From Thalassotalea sp. (GTDB lineage: Bacteria > Pseudomonadota > Gammaproteobacteria > Enterobacterales > Alteromonadaceae), in assembly GCA_022448425.1 (NCBI GenBank), contig JAKVCY010000014.1, positions 1-64,000 of the forward strand: 64,000 nt of DNA, in the 5' to 3' direction. The translations under genes and the position numbers were made by a program. Positions within the stretch are counted from its first letter, which is position 1. The number at the start of each line of letters is the position of its first letter. Of this stretch, positions 1 through 8,458 are shown piece after piece. A model generated the notes under the pieces. It saw nothing but the letters and a program-made list of their open reading frames with translations. It was not told the DNA's origin and ran no database searches.

Positions 1-129
1 TTAGCTGGCTGGCATGATTCAAAACGTAATGGTCGCGTTGGGTGGGAGCGGTTATGGGAAGGATGGTTTACACTGCAAACCATCCTTGAAGGTTATGAGC
101 TAGCCAAGTCTCTTGATCTAGAAATGTGA
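1..129 (+). CDS. IS4-family (IS50/Tn5-like) transposase, C-terminal end (partial)
   Basis: Frame 1 is open from the window edge to a TGA at 127-129 and encodes 42 residues. The segment HDSKRNGR..GWERLWEGW followed by TLQTILEGYELAK matches, from memory of the family, the extreme C-terminus of Tn5/IS50 transposase (HDSKRTGIASWGALWEGW), the dimerisation region. The catalytic DDE core lies outside the window. The stop codon sits inside the terminal inverted repeat, as is usual for compact insertion sequences. The length and intactness of the element cannot be judged because its left part is not visible. Confidence 0.85.
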   Translation, partial: LAGWHDSKRNGRVGWERLWEGWFTLQTILEGYELAKSLDLEM

Positions 130-140
130 TCAAGAGACAG
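125..140 (+). mobile_element. Right terminal inverted repeat of the IS50-like element
   Basis: The sequence TGTGATCAAGAGACAG, read outward-in on the minus strand as CTGTCTCTTGATCACA, closely resembles the inside end of IS50 (CTGTCTCTTGATCAGATCT). It directly overlaps the transposase stop codon, so the element probably ends at 140. The family makes 9-bp target duplications; the candidate right copy would be 141-149, but the left copy is outside the window. Confidence 0.75.
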
Positions 141-339
141 CCTGTTTAGGGGCTTTTTTTTGCCTTTTTTCTATACTTTCTGAACATTTATAGGAGGGAG
201 GAGCATAGCAATTCGATAACCATTATGTTCCGCGCGGGATTACAACCGTCCATCTAACTGCGCAGTAAATGCGCAATGTGGTCTGATTTTTATCGTTTGT
301 TCCATAAATTTTATCAATCTCGGCGTTAGTTCCATCCTT

Positions 340-353
340 TGCATACGTATTCA
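340..353. promoter_or_regulatory. Putative MalR/LacI-type operator, distal copy
   Basis: TGCATACGTATTCA is one base away from the perfect palindrome TGCATACGTATGCA found at 19985-19998. It is the exact reverse complement of the copy at 583-596. It lies 415 bp before the receptor start, so on its own it may be a relic or an auxiliary site. Confidence 0.45.
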
Positions 354-582
354 GTATGGCTTCTAGCCATTGCCTAGTAAACATTTTTAGCTTTTGTCCT
401 CTATAATCGCACTTACAAAATTTAGCGCTGCTATAAACAATTAATTTAAAGCCAGCACTTATAAATTAAGGTCTTGTGCTTTAGTTACGTTGCAAAGTTT
501 CAACGTCAGATAATCCTACAACCTAGATTTTGTCTATCAGCTGTTACATACCGTCTAGAATTAGGGGGCAGCATGACTATTT

Positions 583-596
583 TGAATACGTATGCA
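583..596. promoter_or_regulatory. Putative MalR/LacI-type operator of the TonB receptor gene
   Basis: TGAATACGTATGCA differs by one base from the palindrome TGCATACGTATGCA seen upstream of the amylase and between glgP and the alpha-glucosidase gene. It lies about 170 bp before the receptor start, a reasonable promoter position. The CG-centred palindrome is typical of LacI-family regulators. That the regulator is MalR-like is inferred from the functions of the linked genes. Confidence 0.6.
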
Positions 597-767
597 ATGT
601 ATGTTTTTAGCGATTTGCCCATTTTATATTAAGTTATCCGTCTCTACATGGGCTTATAGGTCTGGAGCGGACCGATAAACTAAAATTACCAAGACAACAA
701 AAGTCATCGCGTCAGCTGGATGCTGCAAATATTAAAACAACAGGGACGAAACGGGGGAGAAACCTAC

Positions 768-3548
768 ATGTTGAAATTCAAGCCAAGCAAAGTAACTCTT
801 GCATTGCTCTCTACAGGTCTTATGACTGTAAGTGCACCAATGATTGCTCAAGCTAAAGAAGCCGCTGCAGAGCAAGAAGTAGAAGTAATCGAAGTACGTG
901 GTATTCGTGGTTCATTACAACGCGCTCAAGCTATCAAAATGAGTGAAAACTCAATCGTTGAAGTATTATCAGCTGAAGATATTGGTAAGTTACCAGATAC
1001 CTCAGTAGCTGAATCTGTTGCTCGTCTACCAGGTGTTACTGGTGAACGCCGTAACGGTCGTACTTCAGGTTTATCTGTACGTGGTTTTAACGAAAACTTC
1101 GTAGCGACTTCTTTAAACGGTCGTGAATTATTAGGTATGGGTGACAACCGTGGTGTTGAATTCGACTTATACCCAACTGAAATCGTTTCGAACATTGTTG
1201 TTTACAAAACTCCAGAAGCTGGCCTACTAAACCAAGGTATTGGTGGTACGATTGACCTTCAAACTGTTAGCCCACTTTACTCTTCTGAGCGTGTTTTAAC
1301 GTTCAATGCTTCTTATGAAGAAAATGGTGATGAAGCAGCTAACCCTGACTACGATAACAATGGTCACCGTTTATCATTCAACTACGTAGACAAGTTCATG
1401 GACGACACATTAGGTGTTGCACTTGTTCTTGCGTCACAAGAAACACCACGTCAGGAAGAGCAATTCCGTGCTTGGGGTGACGGTAACTACGCAACTGACG
1501 CTGATGGTAACGCGATTATCGGTGGTCACGATTCATTCGTACGCTCTGCGATGTTAGAACGTGACTCTATTGCTGCGGTAATTGAGTGGGCGCCAACAGA
1601 TGCACTAAAGCTACAATTAGATGCACTATACATTGACTTCTCTGAGAACGATGTAAAACGCGGTCTTGAAGAAGGTTTGATTTGGGGTGGTGTAAATTAC
1701 ACATCAACTAACATTGAAGATGGTTTTGTAACTTCGGGTTACTACGATGGTTTCCAATCAGTTATTCGTAATGACGGCTTAAGCCAAGATGCAGAATTAA
1801 CAACATTCGGCTTAAACGTAGAATACGCATTAAATGACGATTGGACATTAACTGCGGATTTCTCAACGGGTGAGGTAACGAAAGACATTGTTGATGTAGA
1901 GAGCTACTCAGGTGTCGGTCGTGCAGGTGTTGACGGTCGTCCGGTTCCAGCACGTTCATGGGAGCAAACGTCTTCAGGTATTTTCTTTAGCGCTCACCCA
2001 GAACTAGCGGATCTTGATTACACTGACGAGAATTTAATTCGTTTAGCGGGTCCACAAGCATGGGGTGCTCCAGTAATTGGTGGTGACGCTCAAGATGGCT
2101 TTATTAACCGCCCAGAATTCGAAGAAGAGTTAGATGCTATTCGCGTTGAAGTGAACGGCGTACTAGAAATGGGCATGCTAGCTGGTGTTACTGCTGGTGT
2201 TGCGTATTCAGAACGCGAAAAAGAAAAAATCAACGAAGGTGACTACTTAACAGCACCTACTTACCCTGGTGATGGTCCAATTCCTGAAGTACTAGGTGTT
2301 GCAGATCTTGGATTCTTGGGCCTTGGTGGTGTATTAGCTTATGACAGCATTGGTTTATACCGTAGTGGCTACTACACAGCGACTCCAGCTTCACTGGTGC
2401 AAACAGACCGTTTAGGTGACACTTACACTGTAGAAGAAGAGCAAACGACAATTTATGTTAAGCTCGACTTAGAAGCAGAGTTTGGCGACATCTTGATGTC
2501 TGGTAACTTCGGCCTTCAGTATGTTGATATCGATCAACAATCAACGGGTTTCTCAACAGTTGAAAATGCGCAAGGTTTCGTAGAAGCAACACCTGTTTCA
2601 GGTGGAGCATCATACTCTGACGTATTGCCTACATTGAACTTAAGCTTTGAAGTTGCAGAGAACCAGTTTGTTCGTACAGGTTTATCTAAAGTAATGAGCC
2701 GTCCACGTGTTGACGACATGCGTCCTAACGCTCGTGCAACATTCGCTTATAACGATAATCAAATCAACAGTTCAGACCCGTCTAACGGTCCTTGGTCTGG
2801 TAGTTCAGGTAACCCAGAGCTTCAATCATACGAAGCTAACCAGTTCGATTTATCTTATGAGAACTACTACGCAGATGACGGTTACTTCGCAGCAACATTC
2901 TTCTACAAAGACCTTACTAACTGGCACCGTAGTACATCAAGATTAACTGACTTTACGCCAGTATATATTCCTGATCTACACCAAGGTTCAGAAGGCCAAG
3001 CTCCGGCAACGTTAAATGGTTTTGTTGATGCTAACATCGATGGTTTTGAAGGTTTCGTCCGTGGTTACGAGCTTCAAGCAAGCTTACCATTGCGTTTAGT
3101 TGCTGATGCGCTTGACGGTTTTGGTATTGTAGCAAGTGCCACATTCCTTGATGGTCAACTAGACGAAAACGTAGAAGCTGAAGTACCTGCTGGTGATATT
3201 CCTGGTCTTTCTGATGAGTCATACTCATTCACTGCTTACTATGAAAACAATGGTTGGGAAGTACGTGTTTCAGGTACAAAACGTGACGATTTCGTAGCAG
3301 AAACTCGTGGTAACAGCTTATCGTTAACAACGATTCAGCGCCAAGGTGTTGAACTTTGGGATGCACAAATCGGTTATGACTTCGATGAGTCTGGTATTGA
3401 GTCGTTAAAAGGCTTACGTATCACGCTACAAGGTCAAAACTTAACTGATGAAGACGATGTAGAAGTAAATTCGGTTGACCCACGTTTAATCGTACGTCAC
3501 CAGTCATTCGGTCGTAACTTTATCTTAGGTTTAAACTACCGTTTCTAA
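768..3548 (+). CDS. TonB-dependent receptor, probably for maltodextrins
   Basis: A 926-residue outer-membrane receptor that would take up a substrate with energy from TonB/ExbBD. I chose the ATG at 768, not the upstream in-frame ATG at 720, because GGGGGAG precedes it and it opens a clean signal peptide (charged start, hydrophobic core, cleavage near APMIAQA, residue ~29). Next come a plug domain (VEVIEVRGIRGSL, then ESVARLPGVTGERR) and a long beta-barrel ending in the usual aromatic residue (GLNYRF). This is the large Caulobacter/Alteromonadales type. The substrate is not readable from the protein. Maltodextrin is inferred from the upstream operator shared with the amylase, glycogen and alpha-glucosidase genes, and from the adjoining halogenase-like genes that often accompany sugar receptors. 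A strong terminator follows, so it is probably transcribed alone. Confidence 0.88.
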   Translation: MLKFKPSKVTLALLSTGLMTVSAPMIAQAKEAAAEQEVEVIEVRGIRGSLQRAQAIKMSENSIVEVLSAEDIGKLPDTSVAESVARLPGVTGERRNGRTSGLSVRGFNENFVATSLNGRELLGMGDNRGVEFDLYPTEIVSNIVVYKTPEAGLLNQGIGGTIDLQTVSPLYSSERVLTFNASYEENGDEAANPDYDNNGHRLSFNYVDKFMDDTLGVALVLASQETPRQEEQFRAWGDGNYATDADGNAIIGGHDSFVRSAMLERDSIAAVIEWAPTDALKLQLDALYIDFSENDVKRGLEEGLIWGGVNYTSTNIEDGFVTSGYYDGFQSVIRNDGLSQDAELTTFGLNVEYALNDDWTLTADFSTGEVTKDIVDVESYSGVGRAGVDGRPVPARSWEQTSSGIFFSAHPELADLDYTDENLIRLAGPQAWGAPVIGGDAQDGFINRPEFEEELDAIRVEVNGVLEMGMLAGVTAGVAYSEREKEKINEGDYLTAPTYPGDGPIPEVLGVADLGFLGLGGVLAYDSIGLYRSGYYTATPASLVQTDRLGDTYTVEEEQTTIYVKLDLEAEFGDILMSGNFGLQYVDIDQQSTGFSTVENAQGFVEATPVSGGASYSDVLPTLNLSFEVAENQFVRTGLSKVMSRPRVDDMRPNARATFAYNDNQINSSDPSNGPWSGSSGNPELQSYEANQFDLSYENYYADDGYFAATFFYKDLTNWHRSTSRLTDFTPVYIPDLHQGSEGQAPATLNGFVDANIDGFEGFVRGYELQASLPLRLVADALDGFGIVASATFLDGQLDENVEAEVPAGDIPGLSDESYSFTAYYENNGWEVRVSGTKRDDFVAETRGNSLSLTTIQRQGVELWDAQIGYDFDESGIESLKGLRITLQGQNLTDEDDVEVNSVDPRLIVRHQSFGRNFILGLNYRF

Positions 3549-3580
3549 TCTCCTGAATTGGATGTATTAGCGAAATAATA

Positions 3581-3620
3581 AAACCTGTTAAGTGTCATGC
3601 TTAACAGGTTTTTTATTTTT
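3581..3620 (+). terminator. Rho-independent terminator of the TonB receptor gene
   Basis: A perfect 12-bp stem (AAACCTGTTAAG at 3581-3592 with CTTAACAGGTTT at 3600-3611), a 7-base loop and a T-rich tail to 3620, starting 33 bp after the receptor stop codon. Confidence 0.9.
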
Positions 3621-3710
3621 ATCTCATGAATTGTTGTTGAGCCTAAATAAGCGTATAAACAAAAGGTACGCGCCTTTTTATCTCAACGATAAGTTGTTTC
3701 GAGTAGCCAA

Positions 3711-5210
3711 ATGGAAAGTAAAATTAAAAAGATAGTTATTCTTGGTGGAGGTACTTCGGGTTGGATCTCTGCTGCCCTGCTCAAGAAATTGCTAGCCAAT
3801 GCAGTCGATGTAGAACTTGTGGAATCAGAGCAAATTGGCACCGTTGGTGTTGGTGAAGCGACGATACCACCGATTCAAGTATTGAATTCAGTGTTGGGCA
3901 TCAATGAAGCCGAATTTCTTCGTGAAACAAAAGCAACGATGAAGTTGGCGATTAGATTTGAAAACTGGAAACAACAAGGACACCAGTATTACCACTCCTT
4001 TGGTGCTATTGGGAAAAGCATGGCGTTCTGTCACTTTCATCATTTACTGAAGCGCGGTGGATGTCTGGAAGATGAGTCTCAGCTTTGGGATTATGATCTC
4101 AATTACTTGTGTGCTGAGGCTGGAAAATTTGCCAAGATAAAAACGAAAGACCCCATTAATGATATGCCTTACGCTTATCATTTTGATGCAGGTCTGTACG
4201 CACAATACCTGCGTAAGTTTAGTGAAAATCTAGGGGTTGTTCGAACCGAAGGCATGGTAGAGCAAGTTATTCAATCTGAACAGACTGGTGACATACAATC
4301 ACTGGTATTGAAAGATGGCAGCAAAGTATCTGGTGACCTGTTTTTAGACTGTTCTGGCTTTAAGGGGCTGTTGATTCAAGACACATTGCGCACAGGATAT
4401 GAAGACTGGAGTCATTGGCTGCAATGTGATACTGCGATTGCTGTGCCATCGGAACGACACGAAAATACAGCACCGTACACACGCTCAATTGCTCATTCAG
4501 CAGGTTGGCAATGGCGTATCCCGCTGCAACATAGAAATGGAAATGGCTTAGTATTTTCAAGTAGCCACTATAGTGAAGCAGAAGCTACTGATATTTTGAT
4601 GTCTAACCTAGACACTAAGCCACTTGCAGATCCAAAGTTAATTCGTTTCCAAACAGGACGACGTTACAAACAGTGGAATAAAAATGTCATTGCAGTAGGG
4701 CTTTCTAGTGGATTCCTAGAGCCATTAGAATCGACCAGTATTCACTTAATCCAATCTGCGGTAGTGCGCCTGATTCATTTGTTCCCGCACCAAGGTATTA
4801 CCTCTGATTTAGTAGACGAATATAACAGGCAATCACAAATTGAATTTGAGCAAATTAGAGACTTCTTGATTTTGCATTATCACGTAACTGAACGCACAGA
4901 CAGCAAGTTTTGGCGAGATATGCGGTCGATGGCTATTCCCGATAGTTTGCAGTTAAAAATAGATTTGTTTAAAGAAAATGGTCGACTGTTTAGAGACCAA
5001 AACGATCTATTCTTAGAGAATTCTTGGTTACAAGTTATGGTCGGGCAGGGCATCATTCCAAATGATTATCACCCTATGGCTAACAGTATGCCATTGACAT
5101 ATATCGAGGAAACCCTGAAAAAAATTAAGGCGATCAAAGCTGACCCTGTTAGCAAACTTCCGTCGCACGATGAGTTTTTGAACCACTACTGTAAGCAAGG
5201 TAGTGTGTAG
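3711..5210 (+). CDS. Tryptophan halogenase-like flavoprotein (first of pair)
   Basis: 499 residues, family PF04820. The N-terminus has the FAD-binding GGGTSGW motif (residues 12-18) and VGVGEATIPP. The flavin-halogenase signature WxWxIP appears as WQWRIP. The lysine that binds the chlorinating species in PrnA-type enzymes has a counterpart in RETKATMKLAIRFENW (K78), and the catalytic glutamate region is conserved as SGFLEPLESTS. The protein therefore has the residues of a working flavin halogenase. Its substrate is unknown, and family members beside sugar TonB receptors have no settled reaction. A second paralogue follows with a 1-base overlap (TAGTG), so the two are translationally coupled. 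The gene starts 163 bp after the receptor stop, beyond a terminator, so it may have its own promoter. Confidence 0.85.
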   Translation: MESKIKKIVILGGGTSGWISAALLKKLLANAVDVELVESEQIGTVGVGEATIPPIQVLNSVLGINEAEFLRETKATMKLAIRFENWKQQGHQYYHSFGAIGKSMAFCHFHHLLKRGGCLEDESQLWDYDLNYLCAEAGKFAKIKTKDPINDMPYAYHFDAGLYAQYLRKFSENLGVVRTEGMVEQVIQSEQTGDIQSLVLKDGSKVSGDLFLDCSGFKGLLIQDTLRTGYEDWSHWLQCDTAIAVPSERHENTAPYTRSIAHSAGWQWRIPLQHRNGNGLVFSSSHYSEAEATDILMSNLDTKPLADPKLIRFQTGRRYKQWNKNVIAVGLSSGFLEPLESTSIHLIQSAVVRLIHLFPHQGITSDLVDEYNRQSQIEFEQIRDFLILHYHVTERTDSKFWRDMRSMAIPDSLQLKIDLFKENGRLFRDQNDLFLENSWLQVMVGQGIIPNDYHPMANSMPLTYIEETLKKIKAIKADPVSKLPSHDEFLNHYCKQGSV

Positions 5211-6730
5211 TGAACACTTCGTTAAACCAGCCTCTGAACATCGTTATTTTGGGTGGTGGAACGGCTGGCTGGATGGCTGCAAACCTGATGGTCAAACGCT
5301 GGGGAAGCCGGGCAAATATTCGTTTAGTGGAGTCACCTGATGTAGGTATTATCGGCGTAGGTGAGGGTTCCACGCCAAGTTTAAGACGGTTTTTTCAGCT
5401 GATTGATGTTGAAGAGCATCAATGGATGCCACGTTGCCAAGCAACTTACAAACTCAATATCAGTTTTAAATACTGGTCGCCAGTATCAGGTATTGAAGCG
5501 TATAGCCATCCCTTTCCTACGCAGGTCGATAGCTTTACCAAACGCGCGTTTATGGTTAATACCCGAACGCGTAGGATGGGGCTTAAAACCCATACGCTAC
5601 CACAAGACTTTTTGTTGAATGGTCTGTTGGCAAATGAATATTGCGGCCCAAAGGCACCAGCGAACTTTCCTTTCAAACTTGAGTACGGCTACCACTTTAA
5701 TTCTGGGTTGTTGGGGGAGTTTTTGTCGGAACTTGCTCAGCAACGAGGTGTCGCCTATCAACAAGCTCACGTAACCTCTGTTGAACAACATCCCAATGGT
5801 GAACTAGCTGCATTGGTGACAGATTCTAGCGAAAAAATAGCAGGTGATCTGTTTGTCGACTGCACTGGTTTTGCCGCTTTATTAATGCAGAAAACGCTGG
5901 GTGTACAATTTAATAGCTATAAAGAGAACCTGTTCAATGACTCTGCTGTGGTAGCGCCGACTCCGATGCTTTCAGCTGAACAAGGGGATATTCCCGTTGA
6001 AACTACATCGACGGCTTTATCCAACGGTTGGTGCTGGAAAATTCCGCTAACTGAACGTTTTGGCAATGGCTATGTCTATGCCAGTGATTTTATTTCGGCT
6101 GACCAAGCTGAAACGGAATTTAGACAGCATTTAGGTTTGCTAGATAGCGACCAAGCTGTTAACCATTTAAAGATGAAAGTGGGATCGCTTAGCCAACATT
6201 GGTCACATAACTGCATTGCGTTAGGTCTTTCTCAAGGCTTTATAGAACCGTTGGAAGCAACTGCGTTGCATTTAGTTCAGGTTAGTATTGAGCTATTTAT
6301 GCAGCAGTTTGAAGCCGGAGGTTTTTCCGCCCAGAATAGAGCTCAGTTTAATCAGCAAATGGCGGAAAGGTTTGCGGGGGTAAGGGATTATATTGTTGCG
6401 CATTACAAGCTCAATACCCGAGATGATAGCGAGTATTGGCGAGCAAATCGCGCAAACATGGCATTATCAGACTCACTCAAGCAACTGCTTCATGTTTGGT
6501 ATTCGAAGGAAGATTTAAGCGAAGAAATCGCGCGACAAAATATCTCTACGCACTTCGATGATGTTTCTTGGCACTGCCTACTTGCTGGCTACGGAGCATT
6601 TCCTGATTTGCATCCTAACCAACCAGGTAAAGGTGATTTGTATCAAGAACAAGGTGTTCAAGCCTTTTTGTCTGGCTGTCGATTAAACTTCAAATCTCAT
6701 AGAGAGAACTTAGAGGCACTCTCGCTCTAG
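5210..6730 (+). CDS. Tryptophan halogenase-like flavoprotein (second of pair)
   Basis: 506 residues, paralogue of the preceding gene. It starts at GTG 5210, whose G is the last base of the preceding TAG stop. It has GGGTAGW near residue 14, GVGEGSTPS, a lysine in ATYKLNISFKYW equivalent to the catalytic lysine, WCWKIP for the WxWxIP signature, and QGFIEPLEATA for the glutamate region. The two proteins differ clearly in sequence, so this is an old duplication, possibly with separate substrates or a heteromer. No flavin reductase is adjacent; a cellular reductase would have to supply FADH2. A hairpin with an A/T-rich surround follows at 6769. Confidence 0.85.
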   Translation: MNTSLNQPLNIVILGGGTAGWMAANLMVKRWGSRANIRLVESPDVGIIGVGEGSTPSLRRFFQLIDVEEHQWMPRCQATYKLNISFKYWSPVSGIEAYSHPFPTQVDSFTKRAFMVNTRTRRMGLKTHTLPQDFLLNGLLANEYCGPKAPANFPFKLEYGYHFNSGLLGEFLSELAQQRGVAYQQAHVTSVEQHPNGELAALVTDSSEKIAGDLFVDCTGFAALLMQKTLGVQFNSYKENLFNDSAVVAPTPMLSAEQGDIPVETTSTALSNGWCWKIPLTERFGNGYVYASDFISADQAETEFRQHLGLLDSDQAVNHLKMKVGSLSQHWSHNCIALGLSQGFIEPLEATALHLVQVSIELFMQQFEAGGFSAQNRAQFNQQMAERFAGVRDYIVAHYKLNTRDDSEYWRANRANMALSDSLKQLLHVWYSKEDLSEEIARQNISTHFDDVSWHCLLAGYGAFPDLHPNQPGKGDLYQEQGVQAFLSGCRLNFKSHRENLEALSL

Positions 6731-6768
6731 ATGTTTGTAGGCCGTTTTAAAACATTTGCACACACAAT

Positions 6769-6801
6769 AAAGGCAGTGACGTATTGAACATCACTGCCTT
6801 T
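6769..6801 (+). terminator. Stem-loop terminator after the halogenase pair
   Basis: AAAGGCAGTGA (6769-6779) pairs perfectly with TCACTGCCTTT (6791-6801) across an 11-base loop. The A-rich left and T-rich right arms would let it work on both strands. Confidence 0.75.
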
Positions 6802-6830
6802 AATTCAATTGGTACTCTTTAATTAATGGT

Positions 6831-7215
6831 ACTAGGGCGTGTTTATCTTTCGAGGTTGTTTTTGCAGCAATTTATGATTGTTTTTATACAAGGCAGAGTT
6901 TATGTCGTGTGGTTATTCCACATAAATAAGCGATAAAGACTTTGTGCTCCTGCAATGTCACCTTACCCTACATCCTTGTAGGGCAACGCAGTAGAAAGGC
7001 ATCATAAATGCTGTTCTAAGTATGTAGTAAAAGGGGTTCGTATAAATGCATTTTTCTCATTGATGCCTGCATGGATGCAGGTACTAAGATTATGCAGGAG
7101 CATAATAATCGGTACTTGCTCTGTGCGCAGAATAACTGTGCGTATCACAAGTGCCGCGATAAAAATGCATTTAATTCGAACAAAATTTAACCCTGAAAGA
7201 TCAGCACGCCCTAGT
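6831..7215. mobile_element. MITE-like 385-bp element without coding capacity
   Basis: A perfect 11-bp inverted repeat, ACTAGGGCGTG (6831-6841) and CACGCCCTAGT (7205-7215), bounds this stretch. The similarity extends inward (TTTATCTTTC against CTGATCTTTC), giving ends of about 21 bp with two mismatches. CTAG at both borders could be a 4-bp target duplication. The interior has several small hairpins, for example CCCTACA/TGTAGGG (6966-6983) and CCTGCAT/ATGCAGG (7066-7081), and no plausible gene. This is the look of a non-autonomous miniature element mobilised in trans. No full-length relative is in the window, so the IS family is not assigned. Confidence 0.6.
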
Positions 7216-7256
7216 CTTTCTTACCGCGTTTTGATTCTTGTGCTTAGCTTTTGTAT

Positions 7257-7712
7257 TTAGCTTTTATATTTTACAGCACAGCCGTAAGGTGCAGTAACTT
7301 TCTTTTCGATAGCAGAACCTGCCATTAAGCTAGTCATGCCCGCAGTGACGTAGTTGGTTGCTTTCGGTATATCTGCAGGATTGGCTGACTTTATGCTGTC
7401 GATTGCACCTGCGTAACGCAGCGTGCCTTTTGGGTCGATAATGTACATATGCGGCGTTGTTTTCGCCCCGTATAGTTTGCCAACGTCACCATTTTCATCA
7501 AACAACACATGGCTAGGCGCTGCGTTGCGGCTTTGAGTTAACTCGTTCGCTTTGTCGGCACTGACATGGCCCTGCTTACCTGGCGCTGACGATATGATCG
7601 ATAACCAGACTACATCTTTGTCGGTGTAATTGCGCTGTAGTGCTTGCATGTTGTCACTTTTATAGTGCTTTTTAACGTAAGGGCAAAGGTGGTTAGTCCA
7701 TTCCAATACCAC
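7257..7712 (-). pseudogene. 5'-truncated redoxin/AhpC-TSA-like protein
   Basis: 151 codons remain, starting at GTG with VVLEWTNHLCPYVKKHY, which in full-length thioredoxin-like redoxins lies in the middle of the domain after a signal peptide and a first half of about 50-60 residues. Here an in-frame TAA lies only 6 bp before the GTG, and the upstream DNA encodes nothing resembling the missing half. The remaining part (PSHVLFDENGDVGKLYGAKTTPHMYIIDPKG) is well conserved with no internal stops, so truncation may be recent. It stops 42 bp from the MITE-like element. A short product from the GTG cannot be excluded but would lack the first strands of the fold. Confidence 0.7.
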
Positions 7713-7830
7713 GTATTAACCTGCTATTTATCGTAAATGGCAGACGTTGAGCTGGATGAGAGGCGTTGAGCCAAATGGCGAATATGCGCGTACTAGTAAA
7801 ACTAGGCCCTGTCACACGGAGCTCTGCGTT

Positions 7831-8334
7831 ATGCGTTATCAAAAATTCGGAATAGTCGCGATTGCGGTTGCTGTCGGTATTGGACTATCAGGTTTTGAGA
7901 CGAGCTCACAAGTGCTTTCAGCTCAAAAGAGCTTAAGCGAACTTGAATGGAAGAAGCGTTTGCTGTTGGTAAAAGTGGACAAACTTGATTCCCTCGACAG
8001 CCTCATTAGACAGCTCGACTATCGCGAGTTGGCTGAGCTAAAACTAGCAGTTTATGCACTGGTTGCTAACCAAGGTTTTCAGTTGCTGCCAAGTGGCGTA
8101 ATTAAACGCACACCTAACTACGATGAATCACTGGCGCTGATTCTAAATACCGGACAAGCGAGCGAGGAAAGCGCGGTCGATAATGTGATATTAAAAGGGC
8201 TTGATGGCGGCGTTAAAGGTTTTTTCCCTCTTGACGGTATTCAATTGGGCGAAGTTAGGGCTCTCATAGACACTATGCCGATGAGACAGTCTGAGCTTAA
8301 GACTCGATTGTCGGTGAGACAGGTTTCGAATTAA
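7831..8334 (+). CDS. Hypothetical exported or membrane-anchored protein
   Basis: 167 residues from ATG 7831. The open frame extends upstream to 7747, but the 7831 start follows ACGGAG at a 9-base spacing and opens a signal-like segment (MRYQKFGIVAIAVAVGIGLSG). The rest is helical and moderately charged (LSELEWKKRLLLVKVDKLDSLDSLIRQLDYRELAELK), with no cysteines or family motif that I recognise. It lies between the truncated redoxin gene and the convergent amylase gene, with which it shares a two-way terminator. No function is proposed. Confidence 0.55.
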   Translation: MRYQKFGIVAIAVAVGIGLSGFETSSQVLSAQKSLSELEWKKRLLLVKVDKLDSLDSLIRQLDYRELAELKLAVYALVANQGFQLLPSGVIKRTPNYDESLALILNTGQASEESAVDNVILKGLDGGVKGFFPLDGIQLGEVRALIDTMPMRQSELKTRLSVRQVSN

Positions 8335-8360
8335 GCACTGCGTTCTCTATGTAAAATACA

Positions 8361-8385
8361 AAAAAGGAGCCATAGGCTCCTTTTT
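8361..8385. terminator. Bidirectional terminator between convergent genes
   Basis: AAAAAGGAGCC (8361-8371), ATA loop, GGCTCCTTTTT (8375-8385). The perfect stem has A-tract and T-tract arms, so it can end both the rightward hypothetical gene and the leftward amylase transcript. Confidence 0.85.
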
Positions 8386-8458
8386 AACTAATAACAGGGG
8401 GGATTCTACACCCCACACTGAACTTTCAATCGAAATAAGGTAATTGTATCTCGTCTGC

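Larger units (their letters stand above)
141..767. other. Long upstream region of the TonB receptor gene
   Basis: No convincing gene lies between the insertion-sequence end and the receptor start. The interval holds two copies of the putative MalR-type operator in mutually inverted forms (340-353 and 583-596), a T-rich stretch just after the IS end (about 147-171), and a GGGGGAG ribosome-binding site at 753-759 before the receptor ATG. A 53-codon open frame on the minus strand (223-384) overlaps the first operator and is not considered a gene. Confidence 0.5.

Noticed and set aside
223-384. A 53-codon open frame on the minus strand (MFTRQWLEAILNTYAKDGTN).
   Set aside because: It overlaps the distal operator, has no clear ribosome-binding site, no recognisable family and ends in non-conserved-looking sequence; more likely chance or a scrap.
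7060-7260. 66-codon plus-strand open frame inside the MITE-like element.
   Set aside because: It runs over hairpins and the inverted repeat and has no protein-like features.
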